Source: Owenia fusiformis
Lineage: Eukaryota > Annelida > Polychaeta > Sabellida > Oweniidae
DNA: 23,000 nucleotides
Assembly: GCA_903813345.2 (NCBI GenBank)
Contig: CAIIXF020000326.1
Location: 1-23,000, forward strand
Direction of reading: 5' to 3'
Part shown: piece after piece, positions 8,781 through 17,528 of the stretch
Layout of the letters: each line of letters opens with the position of its first letter
How positions within the stretch are numbered: position 1 is the stretch's first letter
Notes under the pieces: generated by a model
Seen by the model: the letters and a program-made list of their open reading frames with translations, nothing else
Told to the model about the DNA's origin: nothing
Databases searched by the model: none
Position numbers and translations under genes: made by a program

Positions 8781-8870
8781 CAGGGGAGTAGCAAGCTTTC
8801 AGTCTGTGGTGTTCTTTTCTTCCTCTATCTCATGGCGATCGCACACCGCTCCCCCCTAGCTACGCCTATG
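8781..8870. mobile_element. CAGGGGCGTAGCC short element, copy 3 (internally deleted)
   Basis: The left end is CAGGGGAGTAGCAAGCTTTC with AGTC following; the right end is GCGATCGCACACCGCTCCCC followed by CTAGCTACGCCTATG. Both match the intact copy at 7088-7262, but the body is shortened to 90 bp. Flanks show no clear duplication. Confidence 0.65.
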
Positions 8871-9415
8871 CATCTATTGAATGTCCATTTCAAAATTCTA
8901 TATGGACATAGTTATTTTTACTATTGGACTGTTGTGGATGTCACAGTGCCTCCCATCCATACCCCCCCCCCCGCTAATTACAGGTATACACTTTTTACTC
9001 ATAACATCTTCCTGTTTCACCTGAAACATGGTCTGATATTATGAGACATGTTCTGTGATCTGAGCACATCAGATGAGAAGAGTTACAACTGTCAATAAGT
9101 GTGAAAGTTATCATGTAATAATTTACCTAATGTCAATACATTACATACATGTAATAGACATGTATTGCATTTAACAGCAGATATTGTTAGTACCTCAGTG
9201 TAAATACTCGCATCTGATTGGTCAATTAGCGGTCAACATTTTTGCCTGTACCCCACCTGTGCATCATGGGATATCATATTATTGACCGCGTATGTTAATG
9301 TACTACACTTGTGAATTATGGGGAATATGACGTCATAATGTTTACAGAAAAACATGGAAGACGGGCATTTTGTAAACGTTGGTGAAAGTGATATTTTGAC
9401 TTAAATATTTTGTAC
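8871..9415. other. hairpin-bearing interval with CCAAT and CRE motifs
   Basis: It contains an inverted CCAAT box (GATTGG, 9216-9221), an 8-bp inverted pair GCGGTCAA (9229-9236) and TTGACCGC (9282-9289), and a perfect TGACGTCA (9328-9335). These could be promoter-like or part of a short element whose foldback core follows at 9416. No gene is visible. Confidence 0.4.
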
Positions 9416-9563
9416 ACCTCTCCATTCGGTCAACCGTCAAAATCATATACCTCGACTGTAAACCTTGAAACTACTGTTGACCTCGACCTTCGGTCTCTGT
9501 CAACAGTAGATTCTCGGTTTACAGTCTTGGTATACAATTTTGCCGGTTGACCTCTGGAGAGGT
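9416..9563. mobile_element. 148-bp foldback element
   Basis: ACCTCTCC at the left pairs with GGAGAGGT at the right. Moving inwards, CGGTCAACCG pairs with CGGTTGACC, GACTGTAAACC with GGTTTACAGTC, and CTACTGTTGACC with a TGTCAACAGTAG-type stretch. The turn is GACCTTCGGTC. The hairpin is nearly complete and has no coding capacity. Confidence 0.82.
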
Positions 9564-9714
9564 CAACAATTGTATATTAGCACCGGCACATGTACAACAG
9601 TTTTATGACCCCACTCTAATCATAGCATCTTTCTGTTTCTCCTGAAACATCTCAGGGCTGAGAAGAAATGAGATGTCATGCTTTATCATGATGTTATGAC
9701 CCCGATTAGATGAA

Positions 9715-10870
9715 ATATTAGCTGGGATGAAAGATCAAAATCCTCAATTTTGGACTCTCCTAGATCACCAAAAAACGATTATGCGCAAACAAATTCATAA
9801 CTCCCTCAAAACACACACTATCAACACCAAAAATACCTCACAATAAAGGATGAAAGAAAAACAACACATGTACAACCAAACCAGACTTAAACAATAAACC
9901 ACACACAGACACAATCAACTAATATGCATACACCCTCCCAATACAACACAAATATGGGAAGATCAAAATATCTGAAATACGGACCATTAAACCCCACATT
10001 CAAGTTAATATCTCAACAACAAGATATGATACAAACATAATACACACACCAACAGGAAGCAAAAACATTAAGCAAGCCGCCTGAATCAACAGAAAAACGA
10101 TTTACCGACCATAGATCCACCCTAAACACCACCAAACCTAAACCAACTTCACAAATCGAAAATACCGCAAAATGCCGAAAACACCAAAACACGTCCAAAC
10201 ACGGAAAAGTTAACAACCCTTCTAATACACACAATATGAACATTACATATACCTGGCCATGAAGCTATCACAATGAACTAAACAACCAAATTAAATTTCA
10301 ACATCGAACTGACCATACCATGATGCAATCAACCAATACGCATACACCCTCCCGATAAAACACAAATATGAGAAAATCAAATATTTGAAATACGGGCCAT
10401 CAAACCCTACATTCAAGTTAATATCTCAACAACAAGATATGCCACGAACATATTGCACACACCAACGGAAAGCTAAAACATTAAACAAACCACCTGAACC
10501 ATCAAAAGACAATTTACCTACTATAGACCCGTGCTAGTCACCACCAAACTCAAACCAACTCAACAAATCGAAAATACCGCAAAATGACGAAAACACCAAA
10601 ACGCGACTAAACACGAAAAAATCAAAAACTCTTCTAATACACACAATATGAACATAACATATACCTGACTATGAAGCTGAAACAATGAACAAAACAAAAC
10701 AAAACAACACAACCAGATTCAATTTCAACATTGAACCGACCATACCCCGATGCAATTAACCAATACACATACACCCTCCCGATAAAACACAAATAAGGGA
10801 AAATCAAAATATTTAAAATACGGGCCATTAAACCTTACATTCAAGTTAATATCTCAACAACAAGACAATT
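9715..10870. repeat. G-poor 414-427-bp tandem repeat
   Basis: CATACACCCTCCC occurs at 9927, 10341 and 10768. Downstream of each copy lie an AATACGG(A/G)CCAT box, ACATTCAAGTTAATATCTC and AACAACAAGA. About 2.5 units are present, and the last stops abruptly at about 10865. The plus strand is very rich in A and C and poor in G. Minus-strand frames at 10013-10243 and 10634-10828 cover equivalent parts of successive units but align in different frames and are cysteine/valine-rich by composition, so I do not call them genes. Confidence 0.88.
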
Positions 10871-10921
10871 TTTGTAAAAATTCAAAACAAATCTTTTTGC
10901 CTCACTTGTCATGATTTCCGT

Positions 10922-11787
10922 GATTACATGATTCATTTTTCATACGAATCCTGCACGAATCCTGAATGCTGGATTCATTTGTAAACTACCTTGCATATGA
11001 ATCCTGCTTGAATCCTGGCTGTAAAGTACCTTCCATATGAATCCTGCACGAATCCTGAAAGTTGGATTCATTTGTAAACTACCTTCCATATGAATCCTGC
11101 ACGAATCCTGAAGGCTGGATTCATTTGTAAACTACCTTCCATATGAATCCTGCACGAATCCTGAAGATTGGATTCATTTGTAAACTACCTTCCATATGAA
11201 TCCTGCACGAATCCTGAAGGTTGGATTCATTTGTAAACTACCTTCCATATGAATCCTGCACGAATCCTGAAGGTTGGATTCATTTGTAAACTACCTTCCA
11301 TATGAATCCTGCACGAATCCTGAAGGTTGGATTCATTTGTAAACTACCTTCCATATGAATCCTGCACGAATCCTGAAGGTTGGATTCATTTGTAAACTAC
11401 CTTCCATATGAATCCTGCACAAATCCTGAAGGTTGGATTCATTTGTAAACTACCTTCCATATGAATCCTGCACGAATCCTGAAGGTTGGATTCATTTGTA
11501 AACTACCTTCCATATGAATCCTGCACGAATCCTGAAGGTTGGATTCATTTGTAAACTACCTTCCATATGAATCCTGCACGAATCCTGAAGGTTGGATTCA
11601 TTTGTAAACTACCTTCCATATGAATCCTGCACGAATCCTGGCTACAGGATTCATTTGTAAACTACTTAAACAGCGAATCCTGTACGAATCCTGGAGGCAG
11701 GATTCATACAGGATTCATATGTGCATATGAATCCTGCTTGAATCCTGCCTCCAGGATTCGGGGATTTGATTCACTTTTTTTGCTGTG
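10922..11787 (-). repeat. right arm of the 7.9-kb element
   Basis: Mirror image of the left arm. It starts with GATTACATGATTCATTTTTC, continues with about 14 units of the 53-bp repeat in inverted orientation, then the CTACTTAAACAGCGAATCC junction, a CATATGTGCATATG palindrome (CATATGCGCATATG on the left) and GATTCACTTTTTTTGCTGTG. It is about 235 bp shorter than the left arm, mostly because of four fewer repeat units. Confidence 0.9.
10955..11675 (-). repeat. 53-bp tandem array, about 14 units (right arm, inverted)
   Basis: The units read CATATGAATCCTGCACGAATCC, TGAAGGTTGGATTC and ATTTGTAAACTACCTTC, the exact inverse of the left-arm unit. Units from 11180 to 11660 are almost identical. The innermost units vary, and one (10990-11035) has CTGTAAAGTACC and lacks part of the unit, like the variants at the inner end of the left arm. 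The order of variants is therefore mirrored as well. Confidence 0.94.
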
Positions 11788-11790
11788 TTA
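11788..11790. other. right target-site duplication TTA
   Basis: TTA directly follows GCTGTG at the right end and matches 3881-3883. Confidence 0.65.
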
Positions 11791-11817
11791 TATAATGGTT
11801 CTTTCTGTATATCGTTT

Positions 11818-11899
11818 TTATACTCGAGTGAGTATATGATATATTCACAAGTGAGCGTAGCGAACGAGTGAATATATTATATTCTCACGAGAGTATAAA
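11818..11899. mobile_element. 82-bp foldback element
   Basis: TATACTCGAGTGAGTATATG at the left pairs with CTCACGAGAGTATA at the right, and ATATATTCAC pairs with GTGAATATAT across a GCGTAGCGAACG centre. A CRE palindrome (12042-12049) and another palindrome (12062-12085) lie downstream and may belong to the same decayed element. Confidence 0.75.
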
Positions 11900-12041
11900 A
11901 TGCAGCATGAAGCATTATATAATCTTATTATGCCACTCTAAGTTCAATTACAGTTGATTCGAACACAATCATAACAATTAAAAACCATAAAAATATCCCA
12001 TAGCCAACTCAATAATGCTGATGTTGATCTCGAACCATTTA

Positions 12042-12049
12042 TGACGTCA
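12042..12049. promoter_or_regulatory. perfect CRE palindrome TGACGTCA
   Basis: It lies within ATGACGTCAT, a 10-bp perfect palindrome, thirteen bases before a 24-bp perfect palindrome. Regulatory function is not established. Confidence 0.35.
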
Positions 12050-12061
12050 TTTGATTCTAGG

Positions 12062-12085
12062 AAATCATGAAAATTTTCATGATTT
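12062..12085. repeat. 24-bp perfect palindrome
   Basis: AAATCATGAAAA followed directly by its exact reverse complement TTTTCATGATTT, with no loop. Confidence 0.9.
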
Positions 12086-12116
12086 TTCTATTCTTTAGTT
12101 CCCAGAATGCACTTCT

Positions 12117-12237
12117 ACAGTGGTATACGCTGGAGTGTATACGGAGGAGTTGTATACGATGACGATATACCACTCTCCACTGTATATCGTTGTTATAGAC
12201 CCATGTTATACAACTGTAATTGGACTGAGAGTGGTAT
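12117..12237. repeat. GTATAC-rich imperfect inverted repeats
   Basis: AGTGGTATAC (12119) is inverted as GATATACCACT (about 12164) and repeated as GAGAGTGGTATAAC (about 12229). GTATACGCTGG, GTATACGGAGG and GTATACGATGA form a short series. The plus-strand frame at 12107-12316 crosses this and the start of the next repeat and is not a gene. Confidence 0.6.
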
Positions 12238-13671
12238 AACTAGACTTGGGAAATTGAACGAAGTTCAATTTCAGACTCCAGATCCAGACTTTTTTAAGCC
12301 CAGTCATCTTAAATAAGCCGAGTCATCCAGAATAAGCTGAGTCATCCAGAATAAGCTGGATGGATAAAACAGGAAGGTAGGATAGGATAGAATGGGAAGG
12401 AACGATAGGATAGAATAAGAAAGAAGGATAGGATAGAACAGAGTAAGAAGAAAGGATATGATAGGAGAGGATAGGAAGGAAAGGATAGGAAGGAAAGGAT
12501 AGGAAGGAAAGGATACGAAGGAAGGATAGGATAGGATAGGATAGGATCAGATAGGAAGGATGGATGAATTTTTCAATATTTTCTTCTCTACTCTTGACTT
12601 TCTATCAGGATACCATCAGATCGATTTTCCGAAATTTCAAAACGCCATAACTTCCGAACCGGAAGTCGGATCTAAATTTGATTTAAACATTCGGATTCCT
12701 GACAAAATTCTACCCCTAATTCATAACTCATACATTAAATTTGGCGAATTTTTATTTTGACCTACTTTTTGGACACCCCATAACTTCGGAACCGGAAGTC
12801 GGATCGAAATTTGATTTGCAGATTCGGATTTCTGAGAAAATTCTATTCTTAATTCATAACTCAAATGTTAAATTTGGAGAACTTTTTATTTTGACCTACT
12901 TTTCGGACACCATATCTCAAAAGTGGGTCAAAATACTTTCTGACGGCAAAAGGCGAACGCTATTAGCACACTCTTGGCTACATGTATACACAATTTCGAA
13001 GAATATAATTAAAGTGTAGTGTCAGAATCGCAAGAATAAGAAAAAACTTTGAATTTGACCTAGATTTTGACCTAGGCATTTTGGTGTCCAAATTTTAAAG
13101 CTAGATGGCTTTTGAGGTCTCATTCTTTTAAAAGCTTTCATTATATTTAGCTGAACTTAGTCTATATTTCGTATTTTTCACTTCAAAAAAATCTTTTTTC
13201 CCATTGACTTAACATGGGCTCAAAATTTAGCGATTTTTGAGCTTTCAAAATGCCATAACTTCAGAACCGGAAGTCTGATCCAAATTTCGTTTTCAGATTC
13301 GAAATCCTGAGAAAATTTCCTATAAGACTAATATCCTGGACATTTGATTCGGAGAAATTTTTTTTGGACCTCGTTTTCGGACACTGATATCTCGAAATCG
13401 GTTTGAGAAATCAAAAAACTAAATCGACCTTAGGTTTCTTACTTTTTTATAAGGAACACAATGAAAAAAAACAGGATCAAAAATATTGAAGGACAACCGA
13501 GAAAATCGAAAAAAGTGACAAAGTACTGGATTTGACCTAGTTCTTGACCTTTGACCTAGATAAAAATTTGACCCAATTTCCCACCAACTAGATACTGAAC
13601 CTAAATAAACTGTATTATGGTCTTTACTGGATACCCCATAGTTACTGAAAAAACTCCCGAAGAAGAATAAT
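12238..13671 (+). repeat. 1.43-kb compound satellite, unit A
   Basis: Order: AACTAGA start; hairpin ATTGAACGAAGTTCAAT; about three 19-bp GAGTCATCCAGAATAAGC units; a GGATAGGAAGGA microsatellite; two subrepeats of about 133 bp beginning CCATAACTTCCGAACCGGAAG (12645 and about 12778) with GATTCGGATTCCTGA-type and TTTTGACCTACTTTTCGGAC boxes; TTTGACCTAGATTTTGACC; CCCATTGACTTAACATGGGC; a third diverged subrepeat (13253); TTGACCTTTGACCTAG; and a GAAGAATAAT end. Frames at 12560-12760 and 12741-13019 are repeat by-products. Confidence 0.88.
12365..12558. repeat. GGATAGG/GGAAGGA microsatellite
   Basis: Imperfect runs of GGATA and GGAAGGA-type words. The same slot in unit B holds a closely similar tract, whereas unit C has a different simple sequence and unit D none. 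Confidence 0.9.
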
Positions 13672-15103
13672 AACTAGATTTTGGAAATTGAACGAAGTTC
13701 AATTTCAGACTCCAGATCTAGACTTTTTTTTTAGCCGAGTCATCCAGAATAAGCCGAGTCATCCAGAATAAGCTGAGTCATCTAGAAAGAGATGGATAAA
13801 TAAAATAGGAAGGTAGGATAGGATAGAATAGGAAAGAACGATAGGATAGAATAAGAAAGAAGGATAGGATAGAATAGAATAGGAAGAAAGGATAGGATAG
13901 GATAGGAAGGATAGGAAGGAAAAGATATGAAGGAAGGATAGATAGGAAGGATAGGGTAGGATGAGATAGGAAGGATGGATGAATTTTTCAATATTTTCTT
14001 CTCTACTCTTGACTTTCTATCAGGATACCATCAGATCGATTTTTCTCGAAATTTCAAAACGCTATCACTTCCGAACCGGATGTCGGATCGAAATTTGGTT
14101 TGCAGATTCGGATTCCTGACAAAATTCTACCCCTAATTCATAACTCATACGTTAAATTTGGAGATTTTTTATTTTGACCTACTTTTCGGACACGCCATAA
14201 CTTCCGAACCGGGAGTCGGATCGAAATTTGGTTTGCAGATTCGGATTCCTGAGAAAATTTTATACTTAATTCATAACTCAAACGTCAAATTTGGAGAACT
14301 TTTTATTTTGACCTACTTTTCGGACACCATATCTCAAAAGTGGGTCAAAATACTTTCTGACGGCAAAAGGCTAACACTATTAGCATATTCTTAGCTACAT
14401 GTATACACAATTTCGAAGAATATAATTAAAGTGTAGTGTCAGAATCGAAAAAATAAGGAAAACCTATGAATTTGACCTAGATTTTGACCTAGGCATTTCG
14501 GTGTCCAAATTGTGAAGCTAGATGGCTTTTGAGGTCCCCTTCTTTTAAAAGCTTTGATTATATGAAGCTGAACTCAGTCTATATTCCGTATTTTTCACTT
14601 CAAAAAAATATTTTTTCCCATTGACTTAACATGGGCACCAAATTTAGCGATTTTTGAGTTTTCAAAACGCCATAACTCCCGAACCGGAAGTCAGATCCAA
14701 ATTTCGTTTTCAGATTCGGAATCCTGATAAAATTTCCTATAAGTCTAATATCCTGGACATTTGATTCGGAGAACTTTTTTTTGGACCTCGTTTTCGGACA
14801 CTGATATCTCGAAATCAGTTTGAGATATCAAAAAACTAAATCGAACCTAGGTTTCCTAGTTTTTTATAAGGAACACAATGAAAAAAACCCGGATCGAAAA
14901 TATTGAAGGACGACCGAGAAAATCGAAAAAAGTGACAAAGTACTGGATTTGACCTAGTTCTTGACCTTTGACCTAGATAAAAATTTGACCCAATTTCCCA
15001 CCAACTAGAGACTGAACCTAAATAAACTGTATTATGGTACTTACTGGATACCTCATAGTTATTGAAAAAACTCCGAAAGAATAATAAGAATAAGAATAAG
15101 AAG
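13672..15103 (+). repeat. 1.43-kb compound satellite, unit B
   Basis: Same order as unit A and nearly the same length (1432 versus 1434 bp), with an intact ATTGAACGAAGTTCAAT hairpin. Subrepeats start near 14063, 14204 and 14671. The internal landmark CCCATTGACTTAACATGGGC is intact at about 14617, the undisturbed equivalent of the site occupied in unit C. The serine/tyrosine/proline-rich minus-strand frame at 13782-13991 is the microsatellite. Confidence 0.88.
13800..13976. repeat. GGATAGG/GGAAGGA microsatellite in unit B
   Basis: Same motif and same position in the unit as 12365-12558, but differing in repeat arrangement. Confidence 0.9.
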
Positions 15104-16053
15104 AACTAGACCTGGGAAATTGAACAAGTTCAATTTCAGACTCCAGATTCTTCTGGGGTTTTTAAAAAGACAGATGGACAGACGGATGGAAGGACGGACT
15201 GGCTGGACTTGGACTGGACCTTGACTGGATTTGAACCTTGACTGGATTGAACCTGGGCTGGTCTTGGACTGGACTTAGACTATACTTGGACCTGTACTGG
15301 CCTTGGAACTGGACTGGAATTGACCTGAACCTGGACTTTGACTGGACTGGAACCTGATTTGGACTAAGACCTGGACTTGGACCTGTAAATGGACTGGACA
15401 GGTATTTTTTCGATTTTTTTCTTCACTTCTCTTGACTTTCTATAAGGCTATCATCAGATCGATTTTTCTCGAAATTTCAAAATGCCATAACTTTTGAACA
15501 GGAAGTCTGATCGAAATTTGATTTGCAGATTCGGATTCCTGAGAAAATTCTATCTTTAATTCATAACTCATACGTTAAATTTGGAGAACTCTTTATTTTG
15601 ACCTACTTTTCGGACACACCATAACTTCCGAACCGGAAGTCGGATTGACATTTGGTTTGCAGATTCGGATTCCTGACAGAATTCTACCCACAATTCATAA
15701 CTCATATGTTCAATTTGGAAAATTTTTTATTTTGACCTACTTTTCGGACACCATATCTCAAAAGTGGGCCAAAATACTTTCTGACGGCAAAAGGCTAACA
15801 CTATTAGCCCACTCTTGGCTACATATATACACAAGTTCGAAGAATATAATTAAAGTGTAGTGTCAGGATCGCAAAAATAAGGATAAACTATGAATTTGAC
15901 CTAGATTTTGACTTAGGGATTTTGGTGTCCAAATTTTGAAGTTAAGTAGCCTTCAAGGTCCCCTTCTTTCATAGGCTTTCATTATTTTAAGCTGTACTTA
16001 GTCTAAATCTCGTATTTTACACTTCAAAAAAATCTTTTTTCCCATTGCCATAA
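15104..16053 (+). repeat. compound satellite unit C, left part (interrupted)
   Basis: Starts AACTAGACCTGGGAAATTG with the hairpin variant ATTGAACAAGTTCAAT. Subrepeats begin near 15485 and 15619. The unit runs to CTTTTTTCCCATTG and then stops at the inserted inverted-repeat element; homology resumes at 21428. Confidence 0.85.
15170..15402. repeat. (TGGACT)n-like simple sequence in unit C
   Basis: GACAGACGGATGGAAGGACGG grades into degenerate TGGACT, TGGACCT and CTTGACTGGA words. It occupies the slot where units A and B carry GGATAGG. Confidence 0.88.
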
Positions 16054-16965
16054 TAGTCTAGTAGGAAGGTATGGTTCCCATGCACCCGAAAGATGTATTT
16101 TTTTAATGTACATTTTTGTAATCCAGAAGGTCCATACTAAAGATTTTTGCATGTTCCCAGAATGAAATATTGTCCCATGGTATCCATTGGCGGCCATCTT
16201 GTCGGCCATCTTGAATTTTTGAAAGAGTTGGTGTTAATTATCTCAAAGTACAATAATTTCCACAGTTTTGAGAATTAAAAGCTGTAAGTGGTACCAAAAT
16301 GAAGCTATTATAGTATCCTATATTATCAGATGCAATAATTATGCAAATTGCCTCATTTGCATAAAATGTGACATCATCAATCATAATTCTTGCCTCTTTA
16401 CAACGGTATCGCATTATACCTTTCCGCCTGAGTGATCAGTCTTAGTCATTCATGAACATAAATGAATTTAAATATATAGGTACATTAATTTTGAACATAT
16501 TTGCAATTGAAAGTTTTGGAAAAACATTGTCAGACACATGATTATGTAACAGAAAAGGGGCGTGGCACTTCTTGCGAAAGAATTGATGTTAATCATTTGA
16601 AAGTACAATAACTTCCACAGTTTTGAGATTTGAAAGCTGGTAGTGGTACCAAACTGAAGCTATTACAATAGCCTATATCGGAAGATACAATAATTATGTT
16701 AATTACCATATTTGCATAAAATATGACATCATCAATCATTATTTTTGCCCTTTTTCAACGTAATGCATATTGCCTTTTCCTCTGAGTGACCAGTCTTGGT
16801 CTCTCATGAATAAAAAGATATTAAATGTATACATTCATTTTAAACATATTTGCAATTGAAAGTTTGAACATATTTGCATTGAAAGTTTTAGATAAACATC
16901 GTCAGAAATTAAGGTATGACCTTTCAAATGATTATTGTTCCGAAAAGGGGCGTGGCACTTGTTGA
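16054..16965 (+). repeat. left arm of the 5.4-kb element
   Basis: The outer section holds GGTTCCCATGCACCCGAAAG, CAGAATGAAATATTGTCCC and a doubled GGCGGCCATCTTG / GGCCATCTTG box (16190-16213). Two subrepeats follow, each with TACAATAA(T/C)TTCCACAG, GTGGTACCAAA, an inverted pair of ATGCAAAT-type boxes, GACATCATCAATCAT, TTTGCAATTGAAAG and a GGGGCGTGGCAC box (16557 and 16946). Confidence 0.85.
16339..16364. promoter_or_regulatory. octamer-type inverted pair
   Basis: TTATGCAAAT, six bases, then ATTTGCATAA, a perfect 10-bp stem. The mirror copy is at 21117-21142. ATGCAAAT is the POU-domain octamer; whether it is bound here is unknown. Confidence 0.5.
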
Positions 16966-17010
16966 AAATCTGTAATGTTATTATATAGTCAATGTATCAT
17001 TTGTAAAATA

Positions 17011-17520
17011 CCCAGGGGTTCACTGAATACAGAATTCTGTAGGGGTCCTAGGCTGAGCCCTCAGATATCATTATGTTCCCATACCAATCTGTCAAATTTC
17101 TATGTGTTCCCATACCAACCAATATAATGCCCAAAAGCCATACGAAATATCCAAATATAAGACCAATGCTATATCAAATGTCCAAATATAGGACTTATAT
17201 CATTCCAAATATCCCAAAAATATAAGACCAAGGGAATGCAAAATGTCTAAAGCACCCGGAAGAAGGCAGAACTTTTAGGAAAATGATCCAAAACAACCTC
17301 AAATTAAGGACATTTGTAAAAACTAGACCAATCCCATACCACAAGTGAGAGGTGACCATTCTTGTACCACAAAGTAGAAAAATCCGACCATTGTCATACC
17401 TCAAAAGTCATATTTTGGGGGCATTCTTATTCCAGATCCTAAAATTTGGATCCATTGCCATACCAAATGTTAAAATGTTAAAACCCCCGTCAAGGTTTAT
17501 ATACAGTGAACCCCCCGGGT
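17011..17520. mobile_element. 510-bp terminal-inverted-repeat element with 8-bp duplication
   Basis: Left end CCCAGGGGTTCACTG; right end, in reverse complement, ACCCGGGGGGTTCACTG. GTAAAATA flanks it exactly on both sides (17003-17010 and 17521-17528). Eight-base duplications are typical of hAT elements and are also seen in P and Merlin. The interior has loose repeats of words such as CCATACCAAATGTCC, AATATAGGAC and GACCAATGC. No transposase is present, so it is non-autonomous. The minus-strand frame 17195-17404 comes from these repeats. Confidence 0.85.
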
Positions 17521-17528
17521 GTAAAATA

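Larger units (their letters stand above)
3884..11787. mobile_element. 7.9-kb inverted-repeat element with tandem-repeat arms
   Basis: The left end begins CACAGCAAAAAAAGTGAATC, and the right end is its reverse complement. The outermost 75 bp or so of the two ends differ at about one position. TTA flanks both sides (3881-3883 and 11788-11790), the expected target-site duplication. The arms are 1101 and 866 bp and consist mainly of 53-bp tandem units. No transposase is visible between them, so the element is either non-autonomous or an assembly of nested insertions. CACAG-type ends with a 2-4-bp duplication recall the CACTA/Mirage/Chapaev group, and repeat-built arms recall Foldback and Galileo elements; neither assignment can be proved here. 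Confidence 0.85.

Noticed and set aside
10013-10828. Minus-strand hydrophobic, cysteine-rich frames resembling membrane proteins
   Set aside because: They lie on the G/T-rich strand of the skewed repeat, whose composition alone yields V, C, F and L codons. Frames differ between units.
3884-11787. Maverick/Polinton or other self-synthesising element
   Set aside because: Size and long inverted ends fit loosely, but no polymerase, integrase, protease or capsid-like frame is present, the ends do not begin with AG, and the duplication is 3 rather than 5-6 bp.
13782-13991. Minus-strand serine/tyrosine/proline-rich frame
   Set aside because: It is a translation of the GGATAGG/GGAAGGA microsatellite.
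12560-14394. Several 60-90-residue plus-strand frames sharing words such as TSEPEVGSKF and FSDTISQKW (12560-12760, 12741-13019, 14158-14394, also 15645-15860, 21456-21692)
   Set aside because: They are the same stretch of the compound satellite read in the same frame. They start and stop at random points in the unit, and third positions show no sign of protein-level constraint.
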